A stretch of 64,000 nt of DNA from Talinum fruticosum. Taxonomy: Eukaryota; Streptophyta; Magnoliopsida; Caryophyllales; Talinaceae. A program made the position numbers and the translations under genes. Below the pieces are notes generated by a model. It saw nothing but the letters and a program-made list of their open reading frames with translations, was not told where the DNA came from and did not search any database. The stretch covers positions 1,302,001 through 1,366,000 of the forward strand of contig JAITYX010000100.1 in assembly GCA_021018815.1 (NCBI GenBank), written 5' to 3'. Below, piece by piece: positions 39,046 to 50,621 of the stretch (its first letter is position 1; each line of letters opens with the position of its first letter).

Positions 39046-40029
39046 TCATGAGAAATGAGGATCAGAAATAGCAGAGAGAGAAACCTGACTAATCTCATCA
39101 TCATGATCAACAGGTGCAGGGAGATTAAGATCTAAGAAAGTATTCATCTTCTTTGGACTTTCACCAACCCCATTTGAGCTGGACGCGCCGCCGCGGCTTC
39201 CGCCATCTCCGGCTGCGACGGAATGTGTCCTCTTGTGGCCGCCGAGTGCTTGAGCCGATGCAAACACTCTGAAACAAACTGGGCATTCATGGATTTTCCT
39301 CTGCTTGATCGGGTCGGGTTCCGATCCGAGGATAGTTCCGGTTCGGGGTTGTTTCGGTGCCGGGTTCTCGGGGCGGAACTTCTTGTGGCTGGCGCGGTGG
39401 CCGCCGAGAGCTTGGTATGACCGGAAGACCTTGTTGCACGTGAGGCACTTGAATCTTTCCTTTGTGGGTTTCCAGTTGTCACGTGACAGCATCATCAAGC
39501 ACAAGGCCACGTCCTCCTCCGACGTAACTTCCGACACGGAGCTCGCCGGAGACATTGACGACGTCGTTTCGATCGACGGAGGTTTCTTCCTCTTCGTAAT
39601 TCTGTCCCTCTTTGATCTTTTCTTAGTTGGGTTGTGCTTGGACGACTCGCCCTCGAACTCACTCTCTCTCTCTGGATCTCTCTGATCTTCTCTCTCTTGA
39701 ATCGTAACCGAAACAGAGGACGACCCAAAGCTGGAAAACTCAACATCTGTAAATTTCATGCTCTTTTTGGGATTCTCCCTCAGTTTATAAGCCAACCCCT
39801 TTTCGAATTCTCCCAGTTCCTCTTCATCTTCATCATCATCAGATGATGAAGAAGACGAAGCCGACGATGACGATGGTGACAACTCGGGCCATGACTCAGT
39901 CTCGTAGCTGGGACCGGGTTCTATCTTAGGAGGAATTGGTAGATTCATCATGTGAGATCTCATATGCCCACCTAATGCTCTTCCATTTGCGAATTTCCTG
40001 TAACAAAGCTTGCATCTATGCCTCTCCAT
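39046..40029 (-). CDS. ZAT4/ZAT9-type C2H2 zinc-finger transcriptional repressor
   Basis: Single-exon gene of 327 aa starting at MERHRCKLCYRKF. An in-frame ATG 24 codons upstream exists, but the family starts at the finger, so I chose 40029. It has three C2H2 fingers, each with the plant alpha-helix signature: CKLCYRKF..RALGGH (about 6-26), CLTCNKVF..QALGGH (about 195-215) and CPVCFRVF..QALGGH (about 249-269). GLAYKLRENPKKS (78-90) is the L-box-like motif seen in ZAT4/ZAT9 relatives, KKRSKRDRITKRKKP (136-150) is a basic nuclear-localisation candidate, and LDLNLPAP (299-306) is an EAR repression motif. It probably binds DNA in the nucleus and recruits TOPLESS-type corepressors, by family inference. 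A second C2H2 gene lies 3.6 kb away on the same strand. Confidence 0.92.
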   Translation of the reverse strand: MERHRCKLCYRKFANGRALGGHMRSHMMNLPIPPKIEPGPSYETESWPELSPSSSSASSSSSSDDDEDEEELGEFEKGLAYKLRENPKKSMKFTDVEFSSFGSSSVSVTIQEREDQRDPERESEFEGESSKHNPTKKRSKRDRITKRKKPPSIETTSSMSPASSVSEVTSEEDVALCLMMLSRDNWKPTKERFKCLTCNKVFRSYQALGGHRASHKKFRPENPAPKQPRTGTILGSEPDPIKQRKIHECPVCFRVFASAQALGGHKRTHSVAAGDGGSRGGASSSNGVGESPKKMNTFLDLNLPAPVDHDDEISQVSLSAISDPHFS

Positions 40030-41333
40030 GACTGATCGAACACTTTCTCTCTCTAATACAGAGCACCCAGAAACAACAAAAAAGACTAATACCAAAGGCA
40101 AAAACAGAGGAGCTCAGCTTCTACTGCTACTGCTACTACTACAGCTAAGTTATTGCTTTCTCTCTCTACTTTTCCTCCTTCAATGGTGAACTTTGCGTGA
40201 ACTCTAGATATCTTTCTCTTCTCCAGGAGCGAGGAGGATTTTTTCCTAGAGAGAGAAAGAGAGGAGAGAGAGTGGAAGCTAAATATGAGTAGGTGACAAG
40301 CATTCCTCCACCAAGGGATATATAGAAATAGTTTTTTTTCTTTTTTTCCACCTTCAGAAAGAAAATTTCTTTTTCTTTTCTGGGCTTTTGAGGGAAATTG
40401 AACTGAGTTTTTTTCAATTATTATTTAATTTTTTTTAGGGTTTATAGAGAGAGAGAGATAGAGAAACGGCAAACAGTATAAATGAGGTGTTTTTGATAAC
40501 GCGTAAGTGTGCATGAAGGGAGAAAGAAGAACATGTAACATGCTTTTTCTAAGTCTCTTTGCCCGTTTCTGCATTCAACCCTCTCCCTCCCTCGCTATAA
40601 ACCCTTTTCACTCCACATTCTTTTTTTATTTTTTTATTTTCCCTTAAAAATGCCGCCCGAACAATAAACAAATATCGATCTTGATAAGCATAAAGAATAC
40701 CGTAGTCTTTTGTATAGACATCATTTAAAAAATTGGTTCGAAAATCGAATTGGATGACGATATTAATATACATAGATTTGAACCCGACTCTAATATTGTA
40801 GCATTTCAACTCTTCCTTTTTTTTTGAATTTTAAATTGTTCACTAAAGCCTCCTCTCTGTCCCGAGTATATATGTCAATAATAATAGACTCATATTTACG
40901 GAATGAGTGCTCGAGGCACCTATTAGCTGATTTTTAGAAAAAATTGTATAGATATCCTTCTCATTAAATTTTATGTAACTCAAAAATGGGACACTGATAA
41001 ATGTAATATGTTTGATTTACTCCATCTGTAAATTTGGGATTACCTAATACATATCGACTACTTTATTGTACATAAACCTGATTTTTTTTTTTTACAGGGA
41101 AAGAAAATGTAAAGATGAATATAATTTCAAAGAAACTGTTTTTTTATTAAATTTTAATTGATTTGACAAATAAATTTCACTGAGAAATTAATTGTGTTTT
41201 ATTTGGGTCGATATTTTATAGGAACTGTAACTTATAGAGGGATTAAGCTAATTCAATTCTCATGTTTGAAGAGGAGTTGCATTCAGCTGTCAACCTTTTT
41301 AAAAAAAATTTCAACCAGGGATTTACATAAATA

Positions 41334-41450
41334 CTCTCTCCGTCTTCAAAAAATTATCAAATTTTAAAATTTTTTTAGAAAAAGGTCTTTTTTTCACAAT
41401 TTAAGACATTTAAAATCAAAAGTTTGACAACTTTTATGGGTTAAAGGGAG
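41334..41450. mobile_element. Short Stowaway-like MITE (tentative)
   Basis: After a TA the sequence starts CTCTCTCCGTCTTCAAAAAA and ends tttatgggttaaagggag, so the ends are inverted CTCCCT-type repeats. It is about 117 bp. The second TA of the target duplication is not intact, and the element is not of the same subfamily as the other two. Confidence 0.45.
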
Positions 41451-42781
41451 TGACAAATTAACATGTTTTTTTTTTCTCGTCTTGTAATTAATGAATTCAT
41501 ATATATATGGAGGCAATTTAAGAAGGTGATTAAGGACTAATTAAGGGAGGATTAACTTATACTTAGCCCTGCTTGTACAAGTCAAAGATGCTTAATGACT
41601 GGTTTAATTTGTTGTACTACAATTAATTAAGGGCTAACATCAGCTGGCTATGACCTAAAAATAGTGAAAGCCACTCAAATGCACACTTGTCAAACTCAAA
41701 AACCCACATATTTGGTTGGGTTGTGTAGGACACCATCCATGGTCAACGAACCACTAATTTCATCCACATTTTAATCTCAAATTTTTACACTTTATAAGAC
41801 TAATCACCTACTTTCTACCTTAATTTTGTCACTTTAGGTTATTGATTTTTCATGGATTTAGATTGATTATCGAGATATTAAGAAATTAACTTTACCACCG
41901 ACGAGGTATTAGTCAATTATTAAAATTGAGATCCTAGACAAATTCGATCCTAGGTTCGATTACCCCCTCATCCATTGTATTGTATTATCTTTTATGACTA
42001 TACTTGTTTATTGATTAAATTCACTCCGAACAAATAAGTAGTTAACCCCAAATAAAAAAATTATTAATTACATAAAATTATTAAAAATTTACCCATAAAA
42101 ATATATTATTTTTTCAAAACGATCTCACCCAAAAATTTGTGTTTATCTGTTATAAAACAAAATTATAAAATATGATGAAGAGCCTTTTTTTTAGAAAAAA
42201 TTTTCTGCCTCTAAAATTGGATCTAAGTGTGTTGCATAGAAGTATGATGGGAAGTGAAGGGGTAGAAAAAGAGAAAAAGAAAGTGAAGAAAATCCTCACC
42301 TTTGTTAGTGGAGTGTTCTTAGGGGAAGGGAGAAGTTGGGGGAGAAAATTAAATGCCGTTTTGTTAGGGTTTTGGTAGACCCATTCCCAATTAATTACCA
42401 CTTTTCATAATTTCATAGGTGCAAATGGGTAATTTACCTCTTTTTTAATGGATTAAATGTATATTTATTTCCCATTTTGGAGACCTAATCACACTCCTAA
42501 CTCTAGTTTAATTAAAAATAATCACTTCATAAATATGATTATTGGATCTAATAAACGTGATGAAATGTCCCAACTACAAGTTGGAAGTCATAGTCAATTT
42601 ATATGAATTGGCAATAGATGTTTATTTACTACTATTAACTAAAGTTGACTAATTTATAATTCTTTCATTTAAATTATATGTAACTTTAATTAATCTTTTT
42701 ATTTTTATAATATATATCACTGTAGAATACCGATGACATATTAACCTTATCAATTACGTAACTAAATACATAACAAAATTA

Positions 42782-43014
42782 CTCCCTTTGTTTTAAAATA
42801 TATGTCACTTTAACTAATTTTTCTCGTTTCACAATACTTGTCACTTTACAATTCCAATGACATATTAATTACTAGTTTACCAATTTTGTCCTTATTAATT
42901 GTCTTGTTTCTCTTCTTTTCCATTAATTTTCTTCTTTTTCAATGAAATAAATTTTGTGTTTCCTTAGTATTCCCGCATAACTTTAAAATGACATATATTT
43001 TGAAACGGATGGAA
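42782..43014. mobile_element. Stowaway-like MITE, copy 2
   Basis: It starts after TA with CTCCCTTTGTTTTAAAATAT and ends with atattttgaaacggatggaa before TA. Internal text is shared with copy 1 at 13485-13751 in the same orientation, including tcacaatacttgtcacttta and ttagtattcccgcataac. The terminal inverted repeats are better preserved than in copy 1. Confidence 0.75.
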
Positions 43015-43624
43015 TATTTAATAAAAACACAAATGCAAGATAATATGATATTATAATATAGCAATTGCATTTAATTTACCCTTGAAAATTGTTCTAAGAA
43101 GTGATTATTTATAACTTATATAATTTAAAACCAAGCAAGAACTTAATTACAAAAAATAAAAAAATAAAAAAATGTATAGGACATGATAACTTACATAAGC
43201 AAATATTATTTCTTATTATATAAATTATCATAACCCCAATTGGTTTTTGGTTGATATTAATATTGTGTCTTATTATAGGAGGGTCGAACTAAACCTGAAA
43301 GGTTAAAATAAATTAATATATCACTAGAATTATTTAGCAGGATCACGATTATTCTAAGAGTGATCATTAATTATTTATTTACCATTTTACACAATTATCT
43401 ATCCATTTATGAAATATAATCAATGGCTACCCTTATTATGAAACCCATCAATATATTATATATATACTGGATGAGTACTATATAACAAAATTGTGGTCAC
43501 TTCAGGAGACTATTGATTACATCATTTTAATTACAGTGTGTTTAATTAACAATTTTGATCATATATTTATATATGTAACAGATCCTATCGTTTTTTTTTC
43601 TTTTTTTCTTTCAAAAAACCATAT

Positions 43625-45234
43625 TTATGGGTTTGTTCCAAGTATGTCACTCGAGCCAATTCCCACTTGTAACCAAGGAGATGAATTGCCGCTGGTGTTC
43701 ATATTGTCTTCAAGCTCGCACAACTTTGCTAACTTCACCTTGCTATCGGCTTCATCATCTGCATTATTAAGCATATTCGACTCACAAGTGCTATCTTTAT
43801 TGTTAGCCTTCTTATCTCCTTCATTGTTATCTTCCCCATTATCATTCTTTTCTCCTTGCTTTTGTAGGTGTTGGTGATGCTCATGCTTTATTTCTATGCT
43901 AATGCCACCCCAAGATTGCAATAAGATGTCGGTTGAAACCTCGAAACTTAACGGGTTTTTAGGGTCTCTCCGAATTCCTAACATGTTGTTTTGATCATTT
44001 GGAGCAGGCATGTTAAGATCTAATGCTTTGTCGGAATGACTAACGAATGTATTAGGTACCTCTTGGACTCGTTCAATTTGTTCTTGGAGCTCTTGAAATC
44101 TTACTAGTGTTGAAGGGTCAGGAGTATTCGAAGTGATCCAATGACATCTTTTATGACCTCCCAAAGCCTGGCTCGAAGAGAAGACTCGATGACAAATAGA
44201 ACATTCATGGACCCTGGATTTTTCTTGGACATTGCCAAGCTTGGGGAATGTTAATGTTTGATGTCCTTTGGTCAAGTTGTAATGTTGTAAAAGTTGATTT
44301 TGATGGCTTTATCAACTCTTGGTCATTTGCCAACATGTTATAATCTTCATCGTGATCCAACCTTGCTGCAAAACATCCTTTCACTTTCTTGTGACTAGCC
44401 CTATGACCACCCAATGCTTGATGTGAATTGAACACCTTCTTGCAAGCTTTACATTCAAACATTCCCTTTGGAACGCCGTGAGCTAGCAACGCCTTTAGTC
44501 TGCCTTATTGTCTAGAGGTGGCGGTCGAGCCATGACTCGGGGTGATACTATAGCTTATAGGAATTCGCCTTTCCTCTTCTTTGCTAGCCGAGGCGAGATG
44601 ATTCCTGTGGTTGGTCCATAACCAAGTACGGGTAAACCTTGGCATTAGACAACATCATTAAACAATTGGCAAGGTCCTCTTCCTCACTAGATGGGCAAGT
44701 AGTAGTCTTTGAGGTAATAACATTATTTTGTTCGTTTGCCTTGAACGACCTTGTCTGTTAAAGTAGGACCTACACATGGTATTGATGTAGTATCCGCCCT
44801 GTATGATCTTTTTCTCTTGGCCCAACCATAAGTTTTCCTATCGTCCCCATCCTCTACGTCCGACCCCGGCGAGGACACAAGGGACTCACCATCGTCGAAG
44901 CTATTGCATTTACCATGCTCTAAAAAAGATTTCCATGACTCAAATTCCTTACCACAATTTTCACAAACCTTACAATTTCTTAGCCTATTAGGATTCGTCC
45001 TAAGGGCATACATGTGTTTGTTGCTCGGTTGTGTATTCCCTCCACCTTCTTGACTCTTATCATCCCAATCACTAGTCCGATCATCATCGTCATCGTCACC
45101 ATCGAAACTTCTACTTTCGTCGCCGATTCCATGAGCTCTCATATGCCCACCAAGTGCCCTTCCGCACAAGAAGCCTTTTTACAAATTTTGCAAAAGTGCT
45201 TGAAACTTGATTGTTGATCTACCGTTAACGCCAT
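43625..45234 (-). pseudogene. Three-finger C2H2 zinc-finger gene with disrupted frame
   Basis: It starts MALTVDQQSSFKHFCKICKK at 45234. The first finger then continues one frame over as FLCGRALGGHMRAHGIGDE, so it is split near 45174-45180. The next long frame (45169-44723) has an acidic patch and the C-x2-C pair of an extra CENCGKEF..H-type motif. Then come SSEEEDLANCLMMLSN in another frame (to about 44590), an in-frame TAA at 44507-44505, the second finger CKACKKVFNSHQALGGHRAS in a third frame (44489-44290), and the third finger CSICHRVFSSSQALGGHKRC with DLNMPAP (EAR) in a fourth segment ending at 43625. All domain pieces are present and in the right order. With the frame intact it would be a repressor of about 520 aa. 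The cause is either real decay or indel errors in the sequence. Confidence 0.8.
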
Positions 45235-47978
45235 TGTTTTTCTTTTCTTTTTCAAAGAAAGAGAAACAAACTGAAGAATGTTGAGGAGCTTGGAAATGTC
45301 AAAGAGAAACGAAATGATTTTGTAGCAGTGGATTTGTTTGTATGTACGGTGAGAAGAGGGAAGACTCCTAGTTTTTAGTTTGAGTTTTTGGTTGGTTAAG
45401 GAGGAATGGAAAGAGAAAAGAGAGGAGAGTGATGTTGAGGGTATGTGACAAGTGGAAGGAGACGACTTTTTCTCCCTTATTATTATCATGCATGTTTTTA
45501 TTGTTCTGTTTCTTATGTTTTGTATGTTTCTTGTGCTCATTTTTGAAATGGTGGCGCCGTTGGAATCGATGGCAAATGTTGAGTTTTAGAGGAATTCTAA
45601 CTTCTTGTTTTAGAGGGTGTTAACTTTGACTGTTTTAAGAATGTTTTTCGCTTCTCCATTCACAATAAGTACATGCATACTTGACAATTTGGCATGAGAA
45701 AAAAAATAAAGAGAGAGAGAGTACTTTTAAAAAAAAATTCATATCCTTGTCATTATTTATTGGTGAACACAAATATGAACATATTGGATTGAAATTATAG
45801 CACCTACATACTAATTACTTATAAATTAATGATTCATATGTGCTAGTTATACCATATTATCTCGATAATTTTTTTAGGATAGAAAAAAGCTTTAACTATT
45901 TATAAAAATATTTTTTTATTTTTTAATATATCACGCTCAAATAATTTTGAAAAAAGGGCGCATAGCAGAATAGCAACCTTGCCTAAAATCATTCAATATT
46001 TGTGTACCACTTTTATTCTATATTTTCACTAATTTGTTTGTTTAATGGAAAGTGTGATGACTACATTAAAGGATAAAACAACACTTAGAATGAAAATTTC
46101 ACATAATAGTTTCATACTAAAGAAGATAAAACAAGAAAGCGTGATAGAATGCCTCACATATGGCTCATGACTTGGATGGAAACATGAACGAGCCTCCCTT
46201 AGAATATTTATAGTTTCACTTCTACTTAATAGACGGTAAAGATTTACATGATTACATTACGTGTATTAATCTTCTAATTCCTTATGTAAGTATCTGTAGA
46301 CTTCACAAGTATGTGTGTACGATATAAAATAACATAATAGGACGTAATGGAGCATTCTAGAGGTAGTGCTCTAGAAACTCAATTTATCAGCAGAAACTAA
46401 AATTAAGCTCAGCATTAGCATGGAGATCATAAGCAGCTAAGCAAATACTTTTTTTATTCTCGATTTCATTAGAATATACCCTAAATCAAAATCCAAAAAG
46501 GGCACCTAAAAAATTTATAATAAAGAGAAGAAATAAAATTAAAAAAATTGTATTATGAAAATATATTATCTCCATTTGATTTTCAAAATTTAAGCTGGTA
46601 TAGTTTTGTCATTTTATTTAAAAAAATCAAATTTTTTTAAAAAAGTTGACTGTTAAAATCCGTACCCACTCATAATACTCAAATACGTTATAATATTCCA
46701 TTTAATAATATTTTACTGATGTAAAACTACAAAAAGAAAATTAAAAAAAAAACGGTGTTTTAATTTAAACCCACAAATTTTATGGGGAAGAGAGATTTTG
46801 ATCCACACGAGGCCCAAATACAGCCAGACCAAATTCAAAGTGAGCCCAGTTCTGATACATAGCTGACATGATCTTAGCCCATTATTTCAGCCCATAGTTG
46901 GCCCATTTATGAACTCAGCTACTCACTATTCTACATGCTTACATTCCTCCTCCACTAAGGGCCCAAAGCCCATATCAGTACATATTCCCAAAAGTCACAC
47001 CGTAGTAATTTTCGATTAAAGGTCGAGTATTGATAAGTACGAGTAGAAGATAATATATACACCCGACACTTAAAAGTATGTATTATCGATAGGGGTATGA
47101 GCATATGTTGCTACTTAGATATGTCCTTTTTAGCTTACTTATTAATCGTTTAGACAGTATTATTTATAAAAATATTCTCACATAAACTAAAATTAAATTT
47201 ACAATTTCTTATCCTTCCTATTTCTTTTGACTACTTCTCACTTCTTTCTACTTTTTTTAAAAAATTGAAATTAAACTAAAGTTCAAATTAGTTGTAGAGT
47301 AGTTTTGACACTATTGGACACATGCCCCAAAAAATTATTTCATACTTATAGTTATACTATACTTAAAATATATATATAGAAAATCATATGTACATTATAT
47401 TTGACACATGTGCTCCAAAAAAATTATTTCTTAGAAAAATCCTGATAATATTTATACAACATAACTACTTGATCACCTCTAGACGTATCTTAGTAGTAGA
47501 ATGACTGATTTTCACAAAGAAAATTAGAAATTTAATTTTCCGTAAATTATGTACATGTATTATAATTTATCCATTCAAAAAAAGACATAACTACTCAATA
47601 AAAACTAAAGAACGAAAAAAAAAAGTGTTACATTCCAATAGTTCATAAGTTAAAATTATACAAAAAAAAAAAAATTAATGTACGTCACTAATGAAACATG
47701 GCCATGGGTTATGTAAAGTTGTAGGCAGGAAGTCTTAGTTTTGTTTTTAAAAAAGCATGGGAACTTAATTTTTTTTTCCTTGCCAAATTCAACAACCATA
47801 AAATAGTGATGGAAATTTGGGTGGATGAATGAATGGATAAGGGTCAATTATTGTACACAAAGATACAAAACTATGAATTTTGTCATCTAGTGTGAGTTGG
47901 AAATAGGAGAGTTTTTTTTAATTATTTTGGGGAGTTTATTTAATTTGTGGATGTGGGTGGACCATTTAAATATGTTTC

Positions 47979-48015
<37 letters not shown>

Positions 48016-49730
48016 TTGTCATTGCTAGCTAGTACATGAAATTTTATAAGATTATGTATCCAAAGTTGTGGCATGTACTCAATCAACTTTTTTATAAAAA
48101 AAATTAGGGTTTCTCAAGATGGGCCTTTTATTTTAGGTATTTGTTTGGCAATTAAATGATAGGCCTTCTAAGTAACATTTGATCTCATTGCTAAATAGTA
48201 GCTGAAGGAACTAATTCGGTGTGTCCAATTCAATGCATGAATTGGTCGTATTTGAACTGAAAAATTTGTTAGATGATTTAATATTTCTCTACGTGATTTC
48301 AATAAAAAAAAAGTTAACCTGTAATCTAAACCTTATAGTTTGATTTAGTTCATCGATCTTCAAAATCGAATCATGTTGATCCCGTACATAGTCAATCAAT
48401 TCAAACAAAAAACAAACCGATTGAAGTTACATGGGTGAGAAGGGAAGATAGGGAATAAAAGAGTAATTGTCGATTTGTGTGGACTAAATTGGACCAATAC
48501 ACGATGAATAAATTTAGGAATGGGATGAAAATGTTTGTCCATGGCCTACACTAAATTGGCAAGTGGTGGTGACCTATGAATCGTAGCACGAGTGGCTTTG
48601 TACCTTCTTGGTAGGTAGAGAAACTCATATGAGGGCTATTCATCACTTTCAAAGACCCTAACATAATTTAGTGTCTATTGCTTGGACCCTTGTGGGGGTA
48701 TTTGGCTCATTGCAATACAACTTGACATATCTTAAACATCCATAAACCTATTTTTCTAACCATTTTTTGAATCATACACACTCACTAAATCATTAGGGAT
48801 TATGTCTTTAGGAATATTAATAAAAATGCCATTTGCCTCCTTATTTTGAAGGAAATTAGAAGTTGACTTATCTTGAACATGATTAAGTATCTCTATTTTT
48901 TCGATTATTTTTTAAATCATGGACACTATATAATTGGGAATTATGTCGGAATCTAGATAATTAATACTAACCAAAATGTTATATCGGCTATTATTCTACT
49001 GGACGTCGATTCTTATGAATATTATGTTTAATTGGTCAACCAATTGATGGTTTTATTTGAAAAAAAATTTAAAGTTGTGATAATTAATTTAGTTATTTTA
49101 CAATTTTGAAGGGACACATCATTGAAGGAACAAATAAATCGACAAGTATCTATCTATAAATCTATTTGAGGTATTTTTTTGTGATAAATTTTTTCAATAT
49201 TGAAAGTTACATATGTTTTTTTGTCACAAGTTATTGGGTTATTTGATTGATTTCCTTTTTTAAGATCTTTACAATAATAACAAAAAGTATAAAGCAGGCA
49301 TACAGTGTGTGCAACTTGATTTAATTAATAGAGGCAAACGAAAATTAAAAAACTCTACTATTAAACAATAAGAGGTTATTGACACTTTACTAACTTATAT
49401 TATCGACAAATAATAAAAAATTCTGCAGATATTGATATTGAAAATGATAAATAACTACAAATATACCGACATTTTGTTTCTGTATAAACTATGTAATGCC
49501 AATTATGCCCCTGGTTCATTTCATTTGACTGCAACTGAGAAAATTAAATTCTCCACCCACCATTTTTCTTCAAGCTAAAACCTTACAAAATCCTCAACAA
49601 TATATAATACATGAAATTTCCCCTTCTGGGTAAATCAAAGGGAAAATCTTCACAAAATTTACGCATATACATTCAATTTTACCCTCCAAAAAACTGGGAT
49701 TTCTTTCTTTTTTTTTTTTACCCACCCTTT
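45235..49730. other. Spacer between the C2H2 gene and the cyclin gene
   Basis: Bases 45235-45600 are the probable leader and promoter of the broken C2H2 gene. The rest is AT-rich and without a supported gene; it includes an (AT)n tract at 47984-48011. The open frame at 47656-47847 shows nothing recognisable. Confidence 0.5.
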
Positions 49731-50518
49731 TTACAGAGAAATACGAGCAAACTGGGCATATCTCCTATCAATATTTTGCCTGAATTTAATTTCTTCAGCA
49801 CATCGCAGTGCCTTCTCAATGTGGTAGCCTCCTCCAAAGCTTACTTCTCTCTCTAAATGGAGGCAGTAACTCTCATATACACTTAAATTTACGTGCATTT
49901 TGAACCCCATCATGAACAAGAATTCCATCTCCATTCTGTTCATTTCCTTGGTTTTCACCCCTCCTACTCTTGCATAGTGTGAATTCCTGTAATTACTGCG
50001 GTTAATTTAACCCAAAAATCAGTTTTAACTGATCAGAAATTGTCAAGGGAAAGAAAGAAAGAAAGAGCAGAGAGAGAAGTGAAGTGAAGTGAAATTACTT
50101 ACATGTCCTCGACGTATTTGGATGCCACCATGATGGTCGTGATGAGCAGTCTATGTACATTTCTAGGATTGATCCTGAATTCGGGGTAGTTTTGGGACAA
50201 TCGATCGATGTAAACATATGCCACTACGTAAACTGATGGTCCGGCCTTGGTGTACCGGAAAATTCTTTCAAGAAATGATTGGATACTCAAATCTGGAGCC
50301 TCATGGGCATCAAAAGTACGGATCATCCTCGAATACTTTGATGACAACGATACTCGTCTGTTATCCCGAACAATCCTTTTGTTCCTAGCCATGTGTCTCT
50401 CGATTAGAGCTGCCAAGACTGATACTACAAGAGGCATATCCGAGTCAACATACGGATATGAATAAAGATCCGACCTTAGCTTCCTCGGAGAAACGATGGA
50501 AGTAGAAATCGAACCCAT
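49731..50518 (-). CDS. U-type (P-type) cyclin, CYCU2/CYCP3-like
   Basis: Two exons, 50518-50103 and 49995-49731, join in phase 2 (GAC AT/GTAAGT to gcag/T AAT TAC) to give 226 aa. I start at MGSISTSIVSPRK; the open frame runs 12 codons further upstream but without an ATG. SPRKLRSDLYSYPY (about 10-23) is the subgroup's N-terminal signature. The single cyclin box includes SFLERIFRYTKAGPSVYVVA, YVYIDRLSQN and HRLLITTIMVASKYVED, then KEMNRMEMEFLFMMGFK. The C-terminus keeps ESYCLHLEREV and GGGYHIEKALRCAEEIK. Such cyclins resemble yeast PHO80 and pair with A-type CDKs; roles in growth and nutrient or hormone signalling are known for some members. The splice site makes the residue after VED an Ile where remembered relatives have Met. 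Confidence 0.93.
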
Positions 50519-50613
50519 TCTTTTCTTCAAAATTGACTTGGTTTGAGCCCCCAACTTTATTATTTAATTTGTTGTGAGTTTACTTGGGAGGAAAATGATA
50601 CATGTGGAATGAG

Positions 50614-50621
50614 CATATATA
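50614..50621 (-). promoter_or_regulatory. TATA box of the cyclin gene
   Basis: The minus strand reads actatatatgctc about 95 bp upstream of the ATG at 50518. The spacing would put the transcription start near 50585, leaving a leader of about 65 bases. Confidence 0.6.

Larger units (their letters stand above)
40030..43624. other. Spacer between the two C2H2 genes
   Basis: The first few hundred bases (to about 40600) are the probable leader and promoter of the ZAT gene and are rich in CT/GA runs. The rest is AT-rich with two Stowaway-like elements (41334-41450 and 42782-43014) and no supported gene. Confidence 0.5.
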
